Positions 1 to 9,768 of a DNA stretch of 64,000 bases are shown here, piece after piece (positions within the stretch are counted from its first letter, which is position 1; every line of letters starts with the position of its first letter). Both the position numbers and the translations under genes were made by a program. The notes under the pieces are model-generated. The model searched no databases. It saw only the letters and a program-made list of their open reading frames with translations, and was not told the DNA's origin. This stretch comes from Candidatus Sodalis endolongispinus (GTDB lineage: Bacteria > Pseudomonadota > Gammaproteobacteria > Enterobacterales > Enterobacteriaceae): assembly GCF_018777395.1 (NCBI RefSeq), contig NZ_JAFJYC010000001.1, positions 1,240,001 to 1,304,000 of the forward strand, in the 5' to 3' direction.

Positions 1-540
1 ATGAGATGAGCCGGTGCCCGCGGCGCGGGCAAAATCCAAGGTACTATTAATGGAGGTATGCGTTGTAATCATAATGACCTTTGTCGGATAAATGGATGGA
101 AGTTATTAAATTAAACCTACTACTGAACTAAAACCGATCAGGCAAGCAGCACCACAAAAAAAGAGCGCGCATCCGCAAAGCCCAAACCCTAAAAAGGAGT
201 CATTGCCGAGTGCCGATTGCGGTGGATATTTGATCGGCAGCATACTGAGCGATAAGCATGAGAATTTTGGTCTGGGTACGTCATTGCCTCTCGTGTTTCA
301 TCAGTGCAGGTGAAGATAAGCACAGGTTACGGTCACTCATTTTAGTTATAGTCTTGTCCCAGTTAAGTATCTCATACGAGGAACAATTCCAATGTAATAG
401 GTCCATAGGATTTTGCTATTTTTGTGAGAGGGCGATAATAAGGTAAAACTCTTATTTTGAGCATGATCATTTCGCGCACGCTTATTTATGGCTTAACTCA
501 TCACGTTGATTAATATGGCGAACTCATGAGCGAGGCTTAG
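1..540. other. AT-rich non-coding stretch
   Basis: No convincing gene is visible. The stretch is clearly more AT-rich than the genes that follow. A 62-codon open frame at 258-446 has no recognisable protein features and no good ribosome binding site, so I do not call it. The right part merges into the degenerate tandem repeat that starts near 541. Confidence 0.5.
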
Positions 541-861
541 ACAAAATAGACCGCATTGATTCATCACTAGCAAAGCGTGCAGCAATGAGAATTGGCTGAA
601 TTGATTAATCGCACGTAAAGGACTTAGAGAATAAAATAGACTAAATTTATTGATAAAACTCAATTAAAGCAATAGCCATATTAGCCGAAATCTATTGATC
701 ACACTCAACGAAAGCAATAGCCATAATAGTCCGCATGGATTGATTATAGTGAAAGTCAACAGTAGTCATAAGACCGCAATTATCGATTACAATTAAATTA
801 AAGTAAGCAGCAGCCATAATTGACCGCACTGATCGATAAAGATTAAAGAAAACGGTAGGCG
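541..861. repeat. Degenerate ~46-bp tandem repeat, about seven units
   Basis: Units begin near 541, 589, 633, 681, 726, 771 and 819 and are 43-48 bp long. Each has a core like TAGACCGCATTGATTGAT, followed after 10-15 bases by a motif like AAAGCAATAGCCATA. Units 3 to 7 match best and the outer ones are more diverged. The region is AT-rich and non-coding and sits just upstream of the IS2-like element. Its function is unknown. Confidence 0.65.
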
Positions 862-1021
862 TAACGTGATGAACCAGGGGAGGTATTTCACGCCAGGGGC
901 GTGGTAAAAATTACCAAACGGCTTTGACCCATTATGCCATGCTCTGGGGGCGAGTTGTGATTTATCCCCCTGAAACACCAGACAGTAGCTGTATCTCCAG
1001 ATAAGAGATAGGCTTGAATAT

Positions 1022-1408
1022 ATGTCTAACACTAACGCCAATTTTGATATGACCGGGATCCCGTTAGGTCAAGAAGTCCGTAAACGTAAAACTCCTCAGG
1101 AAAAAATGGCCATTATTCAGCAGAGGATGGAGCCCGGCATGAATGTCTCCCATCTCGCACGACTGCACGGTATCCAGCCCAGCCTGCTGTTTAAGTGGAA
1201 AAAGCAATATCAGGAAGGAAGCCTCACTGCCGGGGAGGACGTTGTTCCTGCCTCTGAGCTTGCAGCTGCATTGAAGCAGGTCCGGGAGCTCCAGCGCCTT
1301 CTGGGTAAGAAGACGATGGAGGTTGAGATCCTAAAAGAAGCCGTGGAGTACGGCCAGTCACGAAAATGGATAGCGCACGCGCCCTTGTTGCCAAAGGCCG
1401 GGGAATAG
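1022..1408 (+). CDS. IS2-type OrfA (InsC-like), helix-turn-helix transposase subunit
   Basis: The 128-residue protein closely resembles IS2 OrfA. It has an N-terminal helix-turn-helix region (about residues 20-60, including [20 protein letters not shown]), then a coiled-coil/leucine-rich segment with [12 protein letters not shown] and [22 protein letters not shown]. In the IS3 family OrfA binds the element ends and is joined to OrfB by programmed -1 frameshifting to make the active transposase. Its end overlaps orfB by 43 bp in a different frame, as expected. This frame is intact. Confidence 0.9.
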   Translation: MSNTNANFDMTGIPLGQEVRKRKTPQEKMAIIQQRMEPGMNVSHLARLHGIQPSLLFKWKKQYQEGSLTAGEDVVPASELAAALKQVRELQRLLGKKTMEVEILKEAVEYGQSRKWIAHAPLLPKAGE

Positions 1409-2247
1409 CACAGGTCAGCCGCGCCATGAGCGGGTCGCGTGCGCCGCTGTCACTGCGGATTAAGCGTTCTGCCGACTGGCAGGACAGGCGCTGTAACCGG
1501 CGTAATGACGAAGCAGACGCTGAAATACTGTCGGACATCCTCGACATCATCAGCGATATGCCCAGCTACGGCTATCGGCGGGTGTGGGGCATCCTGCGTA
1601 AACAACGTCGCGCAGAGGGACTGACGCCGGTAAATGCGAAACGACTTTACAGGATCATGTGTGAGCATAACCTGCTGTTATTACATTGAAAACCAGAGCG
1701 GCCGAGGCGTGAGCATAAGGGCAGGATCGCGGTGGCAGAAAGCGATATGCGCTGGTGTTCAGATGGCTTCGAGTTCGGCTGCGACAACGGTGAAAAACTG
1801 CGGGTCACCTTCGCACTGGACTGCTGCGACAGAGAGGCCATAGACTGGGCTGCGAGCACTGGAGGCTACGACAGTTCGACCGTGCAGGATGTGATGCTGA
1901 TGTCGGTAGAAAAGCGCTTCGGCGACAGGTTACCCGATACAGCGGTGCAGTGGTTGACGGACAACGGTTCAGCGTATACCGCGCATGAAACGCAGAGGTT
2001 CGCCAGAGAACTGGATCTGGAGCCCTGCACAACAGCGGTGAGCAGCCCGCAGAGCAATGGCATGGCCGAACGGTTCGTGAAGACGATGAAGGAAGACTAT
2101 ATCGAGTTCATGCCAAAACCGGATGCGAGAACAGCCCTGCGAAACCTTGCAGCAGCTTTCACGCATTACAATGAAAACCATCCGCACAGCGCGCTGGGAT
2201 ATCACTCTCCGAGAGAATACCGGCGGCAGCGGGCTTCGTTAACTTAA
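1366..2247 (+). pseudogene. IS2-type orfB (DDE integrase-like transposase) with one in-frame stop
   Basis: The frame starts [14 protein letters not shown] and ends in [19 protein letters not shown], spanning the usual ~300 codons of IS2 OrfB. It is interrupted by TGA at 1687-1689 (codon 108). The next codons resume the conserved sequence in the same frame ([12 protein letters not shown]...). An arginine codon sits there in IS2, so CGA to TGA is the likely change. The DDE core remains downstream: the WCSDGFEF aspartate region, WLTDNGS and the [14 protein letters not shown] glutamate region. Without readthrough the catalytic domain would not be made. Confidence 0.9.
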
Positions 2248-2362
2248 GATACAAAAGCTGTACGGAGATGGCGGGGCAAGATCACAGTAAAAAACGCCGG
2301 GTGATTCACAGGGGTGTTATTTATTTCACTCATCAAGACAGTGTAATTCATGAGGTATTGAT

Positions 2363-3361
2363 ATGGCCAAGATTGTCAGTGCAATCAGTATGTCCCATGT
2401 CCCCGGCGCGTTAGGCTGGGCGGATGCGCACTCGGCTGAACAGCGTGAACGCCTGGCGGCGATCCACGCCAAACTTAAGCAATGTATCGATGAAACTAAA
2501 CCGAATCTGATTATTGCTTTTTTGGATGATCATTTTGAAAATAACTTCCGTAATCTCATGCCTACGCTGGGTGTTCCGGTAAGCGATGCCAATATCGGCC
2601 CGGCAGAATACATGATGGAAGCGCTGAAATTTGATACTCAGCATAGTATTGCCAGTCATGCAGGCATCGCACAAACCCTGCTGGAGAAACTGATCCACGG
2701 CGGTTTTGATACCACGCGGATGGGCGCTATCGAGTACGGAAATAACCTGATGATGCCGCTGTTTTTTATCAATCCTGAATTCAATATTCCGGTGGTACCG
2801 GTTTATATCAACGTCTTTTCTCCGCCTATAATGCCGTATTCCCGTGCTTATGATTTGGGATTGAAAGTGCGTGAAATCATCGATGCCTTGCCGAACGATT
2901 ATCGCGTTCACTTCCTCGCGACGGGGGGGCTCTCTCATTGGCCGCCGGTCTGGGTCGAGGGGGCGCCGGAAGAGGATGAGTTGCTGCAGCGCATGAAGGT
3001 CTATCAAACCGTCGGCAAGAGCGCTCTGGTTGACGACCCGACCCTTTATACCGACTTTTCCCAATACGAAATCGATATGATGAGCAGAATGGAATGGCCC
3101 TTGGGCCACAGCCATCCGCTGGTCAATGAAGAATGGGATCGCGAAATGCTGGAGCGCTTCGAGGCTGGCGATGTGGCCTATATGCGCGCGCTGACCTACG
3201 AGGAAGTGGAAGAGCGCGGCGGCCACGGTGGCCATGAGGCGCTTAATTAGGTCGCGCTGATGGGCGCCATGAAAGGAGCCCGCCCTGATTATGTGGCGTA
3301 TGAATCCGTTCCAGAGTGGATTACGGGCATGAGCTATTTAACCTATCCGGGTCAGAGCTGA
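2363..3361 (+). pseudogene. Class III extradiol ring-cleavage dioxygenase (LigB family), nonsense-truncated
   Basis: LigB-type enzymes use Fe(II) to open catechol-type rings, as in protocatechuate 4,5-cleavage. The frame shows the family landmarks: His12 in MSHVPG, His57 in DDHFENNF and a GGLSH motif near residue 194. TAG at 3248-3250 (codon 296) ends the protein, but the same frame continues with family-like sequence (VALMGAMKGARPDY...) to TGA at 3359-3361. A Trp codon (TGG) changed to TAG is the simplest explanation. The open part lacks only ~36 C-terminal residues, so some activity cannot be excluded. It lies beside a broken aromatic-ring monooxygenase gene, suggesting a lost aromatic pathway. 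Confidence 0.8.
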
Positions 3362-3567
3362 GCTTGAGCGTCGTTAGGGCTCATCATCGGGTGCAAACAG
3401 CGTCCAAGAAGAAAGGCTGATAACAAAGGCGCTCCGATCAGGGCGCCTTGGCCAGGTGTTTCAGCTAACGCCAGCCGATGATGCTTTGTATTGGGGCAAC
3501 GAGGCTTACTGTCGCCGACAGGACATGGCATCCCCATTTTGTCGAAAATGACTGGAGAACAAACCCG

Positions 3568-4716
3568 ATGGCACGAATCGCGGTAATCGGAGCGGGTATG
3601 GGCGGGTTAGCTTTCGCCGCCGCCATGAGAAACAGCAGGCATGATGTTATCGTATATGAACAGGCCAATGAATTGACCGAGCTCGGCGCCGGGATCTCGC
3701 TTTGGGCGAATGGAACGCGCCTGTTTGCAGAAATGGGTATCGCGTCGACGGTCTTGCGAGACGGAAGCGGCCTATTTTCGTAATGGGGACGGCAGCGTGG
3801 CGGCCTCCCAGCCGCTAGCGCGTGATAACTGGTACCGGCAGGAATATGGTTCCCCCTATTATGGCGCTTTCCGTACCGATCTTCAGGCGGCGTTGCTTGA
3901 CGTCGTCGGGCGAGTTAATATCCGGCTCGGTAAGCAATTGACCCGACTGGATGATTCAGGGGAAGAAGCAACGCTCTATTGGGCTGACGGCACCCGGGAT
4001 ACCGCGGATTTGGTCGTCGGGGCGGATGGTATCCGATCGGTGGTGCGGCAGACGGTCAGTGATACCGCCCTCCCGGTGTTTACGGGCAACAGTGCGTTTC
4101 GTGGGCTGGCCAAAACCGCACTATTAGACCGTCTTCCCGAGCCGCATTCCTTTACGGACTGGATTGGCGAGGGCATGCATGTACTTAATTTTCCCATCGG
4201 CAAAGACTTTGAATATCAAACCATCGTAGTATTCATGGATGGCCCGGAGAAGTTGGAGCACGACGCCTGGCGAGTCCCTGCCGACGCCGCGGCCATCGGC
4301 AAAAAGTTTGCCCATTGGCATCCCGCCGTCGGGCAATTGCTTGAGCATGTGAATCTGGCTGAACGCTGGGGCATGTTCCAGGTCAGTCCTCATGGCATCG
4401 CGGACGGGCGGTGTTGATCGGTGATGCTGCACACGGCATGATGCCGCATCACGGACAAGGGGCTATTTCATCGTTTGAAGATGCTATTGCCCTCGCCCAT
4501 GTTATCAATGATGACGCACTCTCCTCCATGGCAGCCAAGTTCGATGCCTATGAGCGGGAGCGTAAAGCGCGGGGTGAACGGATCCAAACCTCGTCGAGAA
4601 GCGTCAATGATTGCCTGCATCTCCCCGCAGGGGCCGCGCGCCTGGAGCGCAATCGGGTCCTTAATGAACTTGGCCGGCATTTTTCCTGGCTTCACGGCTA
4701 TAAGATCGGCGTTTAA
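3568..4716 (+). pseudogene. FAD-dependent aromatic-ring monooxygenase (salicylate hydroxylase-like), two frameshifts
   Basis: Group A flavin monooxygenases hydroxylate aromatic acids using NAD(P)H and O2. The three family signatures are present but split over two frames: the dinucleotide-binding VIGAGMGGLAFA at the start, GADGIRSVVRQ (DG motif) in the middle, and LIGDAAHGMMPHHGQG (GD motif) near the end. The frame changes near 3765 and again near 4400; at the second point one G appears to be missing before GTGTTGATCGGTGATG. A GGAGAA ribosome binding site precedes the start. Another frame at about 4722-4832 could hold a further displaced C-terminus. The upstream neighbour is the broken dioxygenase gene; substrate not determinable. 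Confidence 0.85.
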
Positions 4717-4828
4717 TTGGGGTCGAAGCCGATTTGGCGCCCGGCTTGGCCGATGATCGCGCGTCGACACCCCAAGGCGTTGCCCGTGCGACCATGACTG
4801 AGCGCTGGCAACAGACCATCGCCGGCAG

Positions 4829-6040
4829 CTAGCGCTTGCCCAGTGCTTGGCGCGTAATCAGCGGCGTGGCGGGGCAACGCGTTATCTGCCCGACGGCGTC
4901 AATGGGACGCCTGGGCCAGCCGATAACATCCACCACTTTGCCAATGAAATACAGCCCCGGGACGTCGTTGCACGCCAGCGTTTTGGAAGACAGACCGCGG
5001 GTATCGACGCCGCCTTGCGTTACTTCGGCGGTGCGGTAGCCTTCAGTACCGTTGGGTTGCACTCGCCACTGCTGCAGCGGCAACACCCATTGCGCCGTCA
5101 GGCGCGGGGTCAGCTGTTTCAGGCTGATATCGGGAATGTCGTACAACTGGTGCCAACAATCCACTAGCCGACGCGGCAACAGCTTCGCCAGGGTATTTTT
5201 CAGGCTTTGGTTGGGATGGGCGGCGGTTTCCTCGCTGAGGAAGGACGACAATGCCACCTCCGGCAGTAAATTGAGGGTCAAGAACTCGCCCGTCTGCCAA
5301 AAGCTGGAAATCTGCAATATCGCCGGGCCGGACAGTCCGCGGTGGGTAAAAAGGATGTTTTCGCGAAAACGGGTGCCATCTTCGGCGCTGACGACAGCCG
5401 GCACCGCGACGCCCGCCAGCATCGCCAGCGAATCCAGCAGCGGTTTATGCAGCGTAACGGGCACCAGCGCCGCCCGCGTGGGAATCACCGCCAGCCCGAA
5501 CTGCTGGGCAAGACGGTAACCAAACGGCGTCGCCCCCAGGCCGGGCATCGACAGCCCGCCTGTAGCGATCACCAGCGCAGAGGTGAAAATCTCCCCCTGC
5601 GGCAGCGTCAGCCGAAAACCACCGTATTGCCTGGCGACCGTCAGCACTTCGCTGCGCAGACGCAGTGTGACCTGTCCCAGCCGGCACTCCGCCAACAGGA
5701 GATCAACAATCTGCTGCGCGGAATCATCACAAAACAGCTGGCCGAGGGTCTTTTCATGCCAGGCAATGCCGTGGCGCTGCACCAGATCGATAAAATCCCA
5801 TTGGCTATAGCGGGCCAGCGCCGATTTGCAGAAATGGGGGTTTTGCGACAGATAGGCGGCCGGCTCGATATAGAGGTTGGTAAAATTACAGCGTCCGCCG
5901 CCCGACATCAGAATCTTGCGGCCGGGTTTTTTGCCGTTATCCAACAACAGCACACGGCGGCCCGATTGGCCCGCCTGGGCGGCGCAAAACATGCCCGCCG
6001 CGCCGGCGCCGATAACAACCACCTCAAACTTCTCTGCCAT
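4829..6040 (-). CDS. yhiN: YhiN-family FAD/NAD(P)-binding oxidoreductase, C-terminus probably altered
   Basis: This 403-residue flavoprotein belongs to the HI0933/YhiN family, of unproven function, and sits beside pitA as in E. coli. Visible motifs are GAGAAG (residues 11-16), GRKILMSGGGRCNFTN, and ATGGLSMPGLGATPFGYRLA in the middle. The start at 6040 was chosen because the flavin motif begins five residues later. The end is odd: relatives carry a conserved segment after DVxGW of the type GGYNxQWAxxSSG, but here the sequence reads DVIGWPRRPIDAVGQ and runs to a non-family tail. A small deletion or frameshift near 4920 is likely, so this may be a recent pseudogene. It is divergent from pitA. 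Confidence 0.8.
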   Translation of the reverse strand: MAEKFEVVVIGAGAAGMFCAAQAGQSGRRVLLLDNGKKPGRKILMSGGGRCNFTNLYIEPAAYLSQNPHFCKSALARYSQWDFIDLVQRHGIAWHEKTLGQLFCDDSAQQIVDLLLAECRLGQVTLRLRSEVLTVARQYGGFRLTLPQGEIFTSALVIATGGLSMPGLGATPFGYRLAQQFGLAVIPTRAALVPVTLHKPLLDSLAMLAGVAVPAVVSAEDGTRFRENILFTHRGLSGPAILQISSFWQTGEFLTLNLLPEVALSSFLSEETAAHPNQSLKNTLAKLLPRRLVDCWHQLYDIPDISLKQLTPRLTAQWVLPLQQWRVQPNGTEGYRTAEVTQGGVDTRGLSSKTLACNDVPGLYFIGKVVDVIGWPRRPIDAVGQITRCPATPLITRQALGKR

Positions 6041-6313
6041 TATGTCACTCTGCCTATACTCTAAATGGGCGACCCGACCGGGCGGGCTTAACACAGCGGC
6101 CCGATTGTAATGGGCCTGACATGACAATGCTATGGTAACAAAATGCTAGATTGGGTAAAAAAGCGTATCTTGCTGAATTTGAAAGTTTATAGGGGTGAAT
6201 GCCTGTCTGCCGGCAGCAAGAATATCAAAAAAAGGTCATATTTTCCTTTTCCCCTGGCCCTCTTGTCGCAGATAATGCGGCCCGTTCATGTCCAAACAAT
6301 GGCGTAACTCTCT

Positions 6314-7888
6314 ATGCTACATCTATTCACCGGCCTGGAATTCCATACCGGTTTAATGTTGGTGCTCGCATTAATTTTTGTCTTGGTTTATGAGGCCATT
6401 AATGGCTTTCATGATACGGCCAACGCGGTGGCCACCGTCATCTACACCCGCGCACTGCGCTCGCAACTGGCGGTCGCCATGTCCGGGGTGTTTAATTTCC
6501 TCGGGGTACTGATGGGTGGCTTGAGCGTGGCCTATGCCATCGTTCATCTGTTGCCGACCGACCTGTTGCTTAATGTCAGTTCGGCCCACGGCCTGGCGAT
6601 GATGTTCTCCATGATGCTGGCGGCGATTTTGTGGAACCTTGGAACCTGGTATTTCGGCCTGCCGGCCTCTAGCTCGCACACTCTGATCGGCGCGATTATC
6701 GGCATCGGTCTGACCAACGCATTGGTCAGCGACAGCTCAGTGGTCCAGGCGCTGAATATCCCCAAATTGATTGAAATCTTCCTGTCGCTGATTATTTCTC
6801 CGCTAGTGGGATTGGTGCTGGCGGGGGCGATGGTGTTTGTTCTGCGCCACTACTGGAGCAATACCAAAAAACGCCGCCGCATCCATCTGACGCCGGCGGA
6901 GCGGGAGAAAAAGGACGGCAAGCGTAAACCGCCGTTTTGGACCCGTATCGCCCTGATTTTCTCCGCCGCCGGCGTGAGTTTTTCCCATGGCGCCAACGAC
7001 GGGCAGAAAGGTATCGGGCTTATCATGCTGGTGCTAATAGGCGTTGCGCCGGCGGGATTTGTAGTCAATATGAATGCCAGCGGCTACGACATCAGCCGCA
7101 CCCGCGATGCGGTGAATCATCTGCAACAATATTATACCCAGCACCCCGGCGCGTTCACCCATGTCGTCGGCCCGGATGAACAGCCTGTGCCGCCGCCGGC
7201 CGCGCAAAATGCCGTTCCCGCCATCCCCCCTGTCGCCAGCGGCGCGCCGATAGCCGATGGCCAGCGGCTGGAACAAGGGGATGCCTCCCCGCCACACGAG
7301 TTTCATTGCGACCTGTCCCGGGCGCTGTTCGCCATCAATCGCGCCTCGCTGCTGTTGGGCAATCTGGACAGCTATGAAACCCTCAACGCCGATCAGCGCT
7401 CTCACGTACGGCGCCTGCTGATGTGCATTGCCGACACCGCCGATAAAGTGGCGAAGCTGCCGGAAACCCCTTCTGCAGATAAACGCTTCTTGTCGAACCT
7501 TCGTCAGGATCTACTGTATACGGTAGAGTACGCGCCGATGTGGATCATCATCGCCGTAGCGCTGGCGCTTTCGCTGGGCACCATGGCGGGCTGGCGTCGG
7601 GTGGCCACGACCATCGGCGAGAAAATCGGTAAGAAAGGCATGGCCTATGCCCAGGGGCTGTCGGCCCAGATGACGGCGGCGGTGTCCATCGGCGTTGCCA
7701 GCTATACCGGCATGCCGGTTTCCACCACCCACGTGCTGTCGTCCGCAGTGACCGGTACCATGCTGGTGGATGGCGGCGGTGTGCAGGGCAAGACCGTGAA
7801 AAACATCCTGTTGGCCTGGGTACTGACGCTGCCGGTGGCGATTATTCTGGCCGGTAGCCTGTACTGGCTGGCGCTAAAACTTATCTAA
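6314..7888 (+). CDS. pitA: Low-affinity inorganic phosphate transporter (Pit family)
   Basis: PitA is an inner-membrane symporter for metal-phosphate complexes. The 524-residue product has the two Pit repeats: [14 protein letters not shown] near residue 35 and [13 protein letters not shown] near residue 222. [14 protein letters not shown] and [10 protein letters not shown] mark the matching second segments. It is about 25 residues longer than E. coli PitA (499), with the extra length in the proline/alanine-rich cytoplasmic loop around residues 280-330. Neighbours (yhiN upstream and divergent, uspB downstream) match E. coli. The frame is intact and a strong terminator follows it. Confidence 0.95.
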   Translation: MLHLFTGLEFHTGLMLVLALIFVLVYEAINGFHDTANAVATVIYTRALRSQLAVAMSGVFNFLGVLMGGLSVAYAIVHLLPTDLLLNVSSAHGLAMMFSMMLAAILWNLGTWYFGLPASSSHTLIGAIIGIGLTNALVSDSSVVQALNIPKLIEIFLSLIISPLVGLVLAGAMVFVLRHYWSNTKKRRRIHLTPAEREKKDGKRKPPFWTRIALIFSAAGVSFSHGANDGQKGIGLIMLVLIGVAPAGFVVNMNASGYDISRTRDAVNHLQQYYTQHPGAFTHVVGPDEQPVPPPAAQNAVPAIPPVASGAPIADGQRLEQGDASPPHEFHCDLSRALFAINRASLLLGNLDSYETLNADQRSHVRRLLMCIADTADKVAKLPETPSADKRFLSNLRQDLLYTVEYAPMWIIIAVALALSLGTMAGWRRVATTIGEKIGKKGMAYAQGLSAQMTAAVSIGVASYTGMPVSTTHVLSSAVTGTMLVDGGGVQGKTVKNILLAWVLTLPVAIILAGSLYWLALKLI

Positions 7889-7905
7889 CCAGCGCCGCAC
7901 GCAAC

Positions 7906-7933
7906 AAGACGGCCAGCCGGCCGTCTTTTTTTT
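7906..7933 (+). terminator. Rho-independent terminator after pitA
   Basis: A 9-bp stem AAGACGGCC / GGCCGTCTT with an AGCC loop is followed by a run of T. It lies 18 bp after the pitA stop codon. Confidence 0.85.
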
Positions 7934-7942
7934 GCCTGGCGC

Positions 7943-8272
7943 TCAATGCCAGATAGCCAGGGCGATGAGGCTGACCGCGATGAGCCCGCATAGTGCGCTG
8001 GTCAGCATAAATTGCCCGCGCACACGCTCACAGCGGCGGATGAATTCCGGGTCGTGATGATCCAGATAGCGCTGGGCAAAAATGTAGCGCACCAGTCGCA
8101 ACTGCTTGCCGGGCTGGCCATGGGCGGTAAAGAAACCGCTACCGTCGACATATTGGTATAGCAGCGGATCGCAGCCGCGCAGCACCACCAGCAACGCTCG
8201 CAAAGAATAATAACGAGCCATATTAATCAGGCATACGACACATAAAGCCCAGAACAGCGCAACAGTGTTCAT
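7943..8272 (-). CDS. uspB: Universal stress protein B (small inner-membrane protein)
   Basis: The 109-residue product matches E. coli UspB (111 residues) almost end to end, with one residue fewer in the [14 protein letters not shown] segment. Two hydrophobic segments, residues ~1-20 ([20 protein letters not shown]) and the C-terminal ~20 ([20 protein letters not shown]), indicate an integral membrane protein. In E. coli it is a sigma-S-dependent stationary-phase gene linked to ethanol tolerance. A GGAGG site lies just upstream of ATG at 8272, which decides the start. It is divergent from uspA, as in E. coli. Confidence 0.93.
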   Translation of the reverse strand: MNTVALFWALCVVCLINMARYYSLRALLVVLRGCDPLLYQYVDGSGFFTAHGQPGKQLRLVRYIFAQRYLDHHDPEFIRRCERVRGQFMLTSALCGLIAVSLIALAIWH

Positions 8273-8717
8273 GATGAGTCCTCCCGGCAACATCCAAAAC
8301 CGCCACAATGCCCGACGTCCGCGGTACGACAACGGTTATAACCGACATGTGTAAGCTCACGACTGACAGACCATCTGAAGTTTGTTGCTATGCGCATGCG
8401 AGCGGCGCGGAAGAGAACTGTGAGATGGCATACTGTTCAGTGTAGAAAAATTTTGACAAAAGCCGCCAACCGAAGCGACAGAAATTATGCATTTTCGCAA
8501 AAAAGTTTTACCCTCGCGTTTAGTGAGCACCGTCGGCCTGATCGGGGGAAGATATCGTGACCCTTCTCGCAGTTGCGCAGGTCAGCCGCTTCGTTCCGCG
8601 GGCGAGTACGGCTATACTGAAAGAGGGACACCAAGACTGGAGATAGTGCGTCCGCTGTCGCCGGGGTCGCATATTGCGACGAGAATAGACGAGTGACATT
8701 TTGCAAGGAGTCTGATT
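8273..8717. other. Divergent uspB/uspA intergenic region
   Basis: This 445-bp gap carries the promoters of both stress genes in relatives. A TTGACA at 8453-8458 could be a -35 element reading toward uspA, but I see no well-spaced -10, so no promoter is called. No gene is visible. Confidence 0.4.
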
Positions 8718-9170
8718 ATGGCTTACAAACACATCCTGATAGCCGTTGACCTTTCACCGGAAAGTAACGTGCTGGTCGAAAAAGCCGTATCAATGGCCAG
8801 ACCTTATAACGCCAAAGTTTCCCTGATCCACGTTGACGTCAATTACTCCGACCTCTATACCGGTCTTATCGACGTCAATCTCGGCGATATGCAAAAGCGC
8901 ATATCTGAAGAAACGCAGCATGCCATGACCCAGCTGTCGCAAAACGCCGGCTATCCGATTACCGAAACGCTGAGCGGCAGTGGCGATCTGGGCCAGGTGC
9001 TGGTGGACGCCATCAACAAATACGACGTGGGTCTCGTGCTGTGCGGCCATCACCAGGACTTCTGGAGTAAGCTGATGTCTTCCGCGCGCCAGCTCATCAA
9101 CACGGTCCATGTGGATATGTTGATCGTCCCGCTCAGCGACGATGAAGAAGACATGGATGATATCGCCTGA
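8718..9170 (+). CDS. uspA: Universal stress protein A
   Basis: The product is 150 residues, near-identical to E. coli UspA (144) over its length: [16 protein letters not shown] at the start, [38 protein letters not shown], and [20 protein letters not shown] near the end. It is a cytoplasmic dimer induced on growth arrest and many stresses. The C-terminus has a short acidic extension ([11 protein letters not shown]). AAGGAG at 8705-8710 is the ribosome binding site. Confidence 0.96.
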   Translation: MAYKHILIAVDLSPESNVLVEKAVSMARPYNAKVSLIHVDVNYSDLYTGLIDVNLGDMQKRISEETQHAMTQLSQNAGYPITETLSGSGDLGQVLVDAINKYDVGLVLCGHHQDFWSKLMSSARQLINTVHVDMLIVPLSDDEEDMDDIA

Positions 9171-9256
9171 CCTGCCCGGCGTGCGAGGATAAAACGGCGA
9201 TATAGAAGCAGTAAGCGCCGGGCAGAGCAAGGCGTAGACTTGAGAGTCGCGCACTG

Positions 9257-9340
9257 CTTTGCCTGGTGTAAGCCTGTTGCACCGTGAGCACTTTGCCCGG
9301 CGCCAGCCTGTCGCCGCTGTAAGCACTTTGTCTGACGGCG
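9257..9340. repeat. Short degenerate ~35-bp tandem repeat
   Basis: Units start at CTTTGCCTGG (9257), CTTTGCCCGG (9291) and CTTTGTCTGA (9326), 34-35 bp apart. Each full unit ends in a GTGAGCA or GTAAGCA motif. About 2.5 copies are seen. Confidence 0.5.
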
Positions 9341-9565
9341 GGGCCTTGCTCAGCCTCAGCGCATTGGCCCACGCTGGGTATGTGGCGGCGAAGTTATTTT
9401 CGCCAGACGGGTTAGCGACCACCCTAAAAAGGTATCACCCTTGTTACTCTCCGCGCATTCCGTTCAACGGCAGCGTCAGGCTGCCACTCATGCCATCCAT
9501 CTTGCCGCTCAATGGCAGGCATTGTCCGCTATTTAGGCTCTGCAAAACGGCTGTTGCGGCTGTGC

Positions 9566-9668
9566 GGGCTTGAGGAACAAGCACGTCAGCGAACGTCCCG
9601 ACACTCTTTCTTGCAGGGTTATGACTAGTAAAATTCAGGCTTGAGGAACCAGCACCTCGGCGCACGCC
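9566..9668. repeat. Two diverged ~30-bp direct repeats
   Basis: GGCTTGAGGAACAAGCACGT (from ~9568) recurs as GGCTTGAGGAACCAGCACCT (from ~9639), with similarity extending about ten bases further. On the minus strand both read as (D/E)VLVPQA, which may hint at a duplicated coding fragment. No gene can be assigned. Confidence 0.45.
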
Positions 9669-9768
9669 TCAATTGTCATGCCGGCGTCGTTATGGCACGC
9701 CAGGGCCGGACCCTTCGCATCAGGCGAAAATGCTTCACAGGGATCGCTTTAACAAAAGGAATTACGCT

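Larger units (their letters stand above)
958..2284 (+). mobile_element. IS2-like element (IS3 family), copy A, 1327 bp
   Basis: Boundaries come from comparison with the second, inverted copy at 49360-50331. Identity starts at TGATTTATCCCC and stops at the end of GGGGCAAGATCA. These ends form an imperfect inverted repeat (TGATTTATCCCC against TGATCTTGCCCC). Length and gene layout (orfA, then overlapping orfB) match IS2, about 1.33 kb. No target-site duplication is visible (left flank GAGTTG, right flank CAGTAA), so the copy is old or its flanks were rearranged. OrfB carries a nonsense codon, so this copy probably cannot transpose alone. Confidence 0.9.
9171..9768. other. Gene-poor spacer after uspA with decayed repeats
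   Basis: About 600 bp without a supportable gene. E. coli has a peptide transporter gene (dtpB) between uspA and rsmJ; nothing recognisable of it remains. The spacer contains two short direct-repeat groups listed separately. Confidence 0.5.

Noticed and set aside
258-446. 62-codon open frame in the AT-rich left end
   Set aside because: No ribosome binding site, no recognisable protein pattern, and cysteine/isoleucine-rich composition typical of chance frames.
958-2284. Target-site duplications of the IS2-like copies
   Set aside because: Flanks of both copies, and of the copies with flanks exchanged, were compared for 3-5 bp repeats; none match.
2411-3235. Long minus-strand open frame opposite the LigB-type gene
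   Set aside because: It mirrors the codon structure of a clearly homologous gene on the plus strand and has no family features of its own.
8453-8490. Sigma-70 promoter for uspA based on TTGACA
   Set aside because: No TATAAT-like hexamer at 16-18 bp spacing; the nearest AT-rich hexamer is ~26 bp away.
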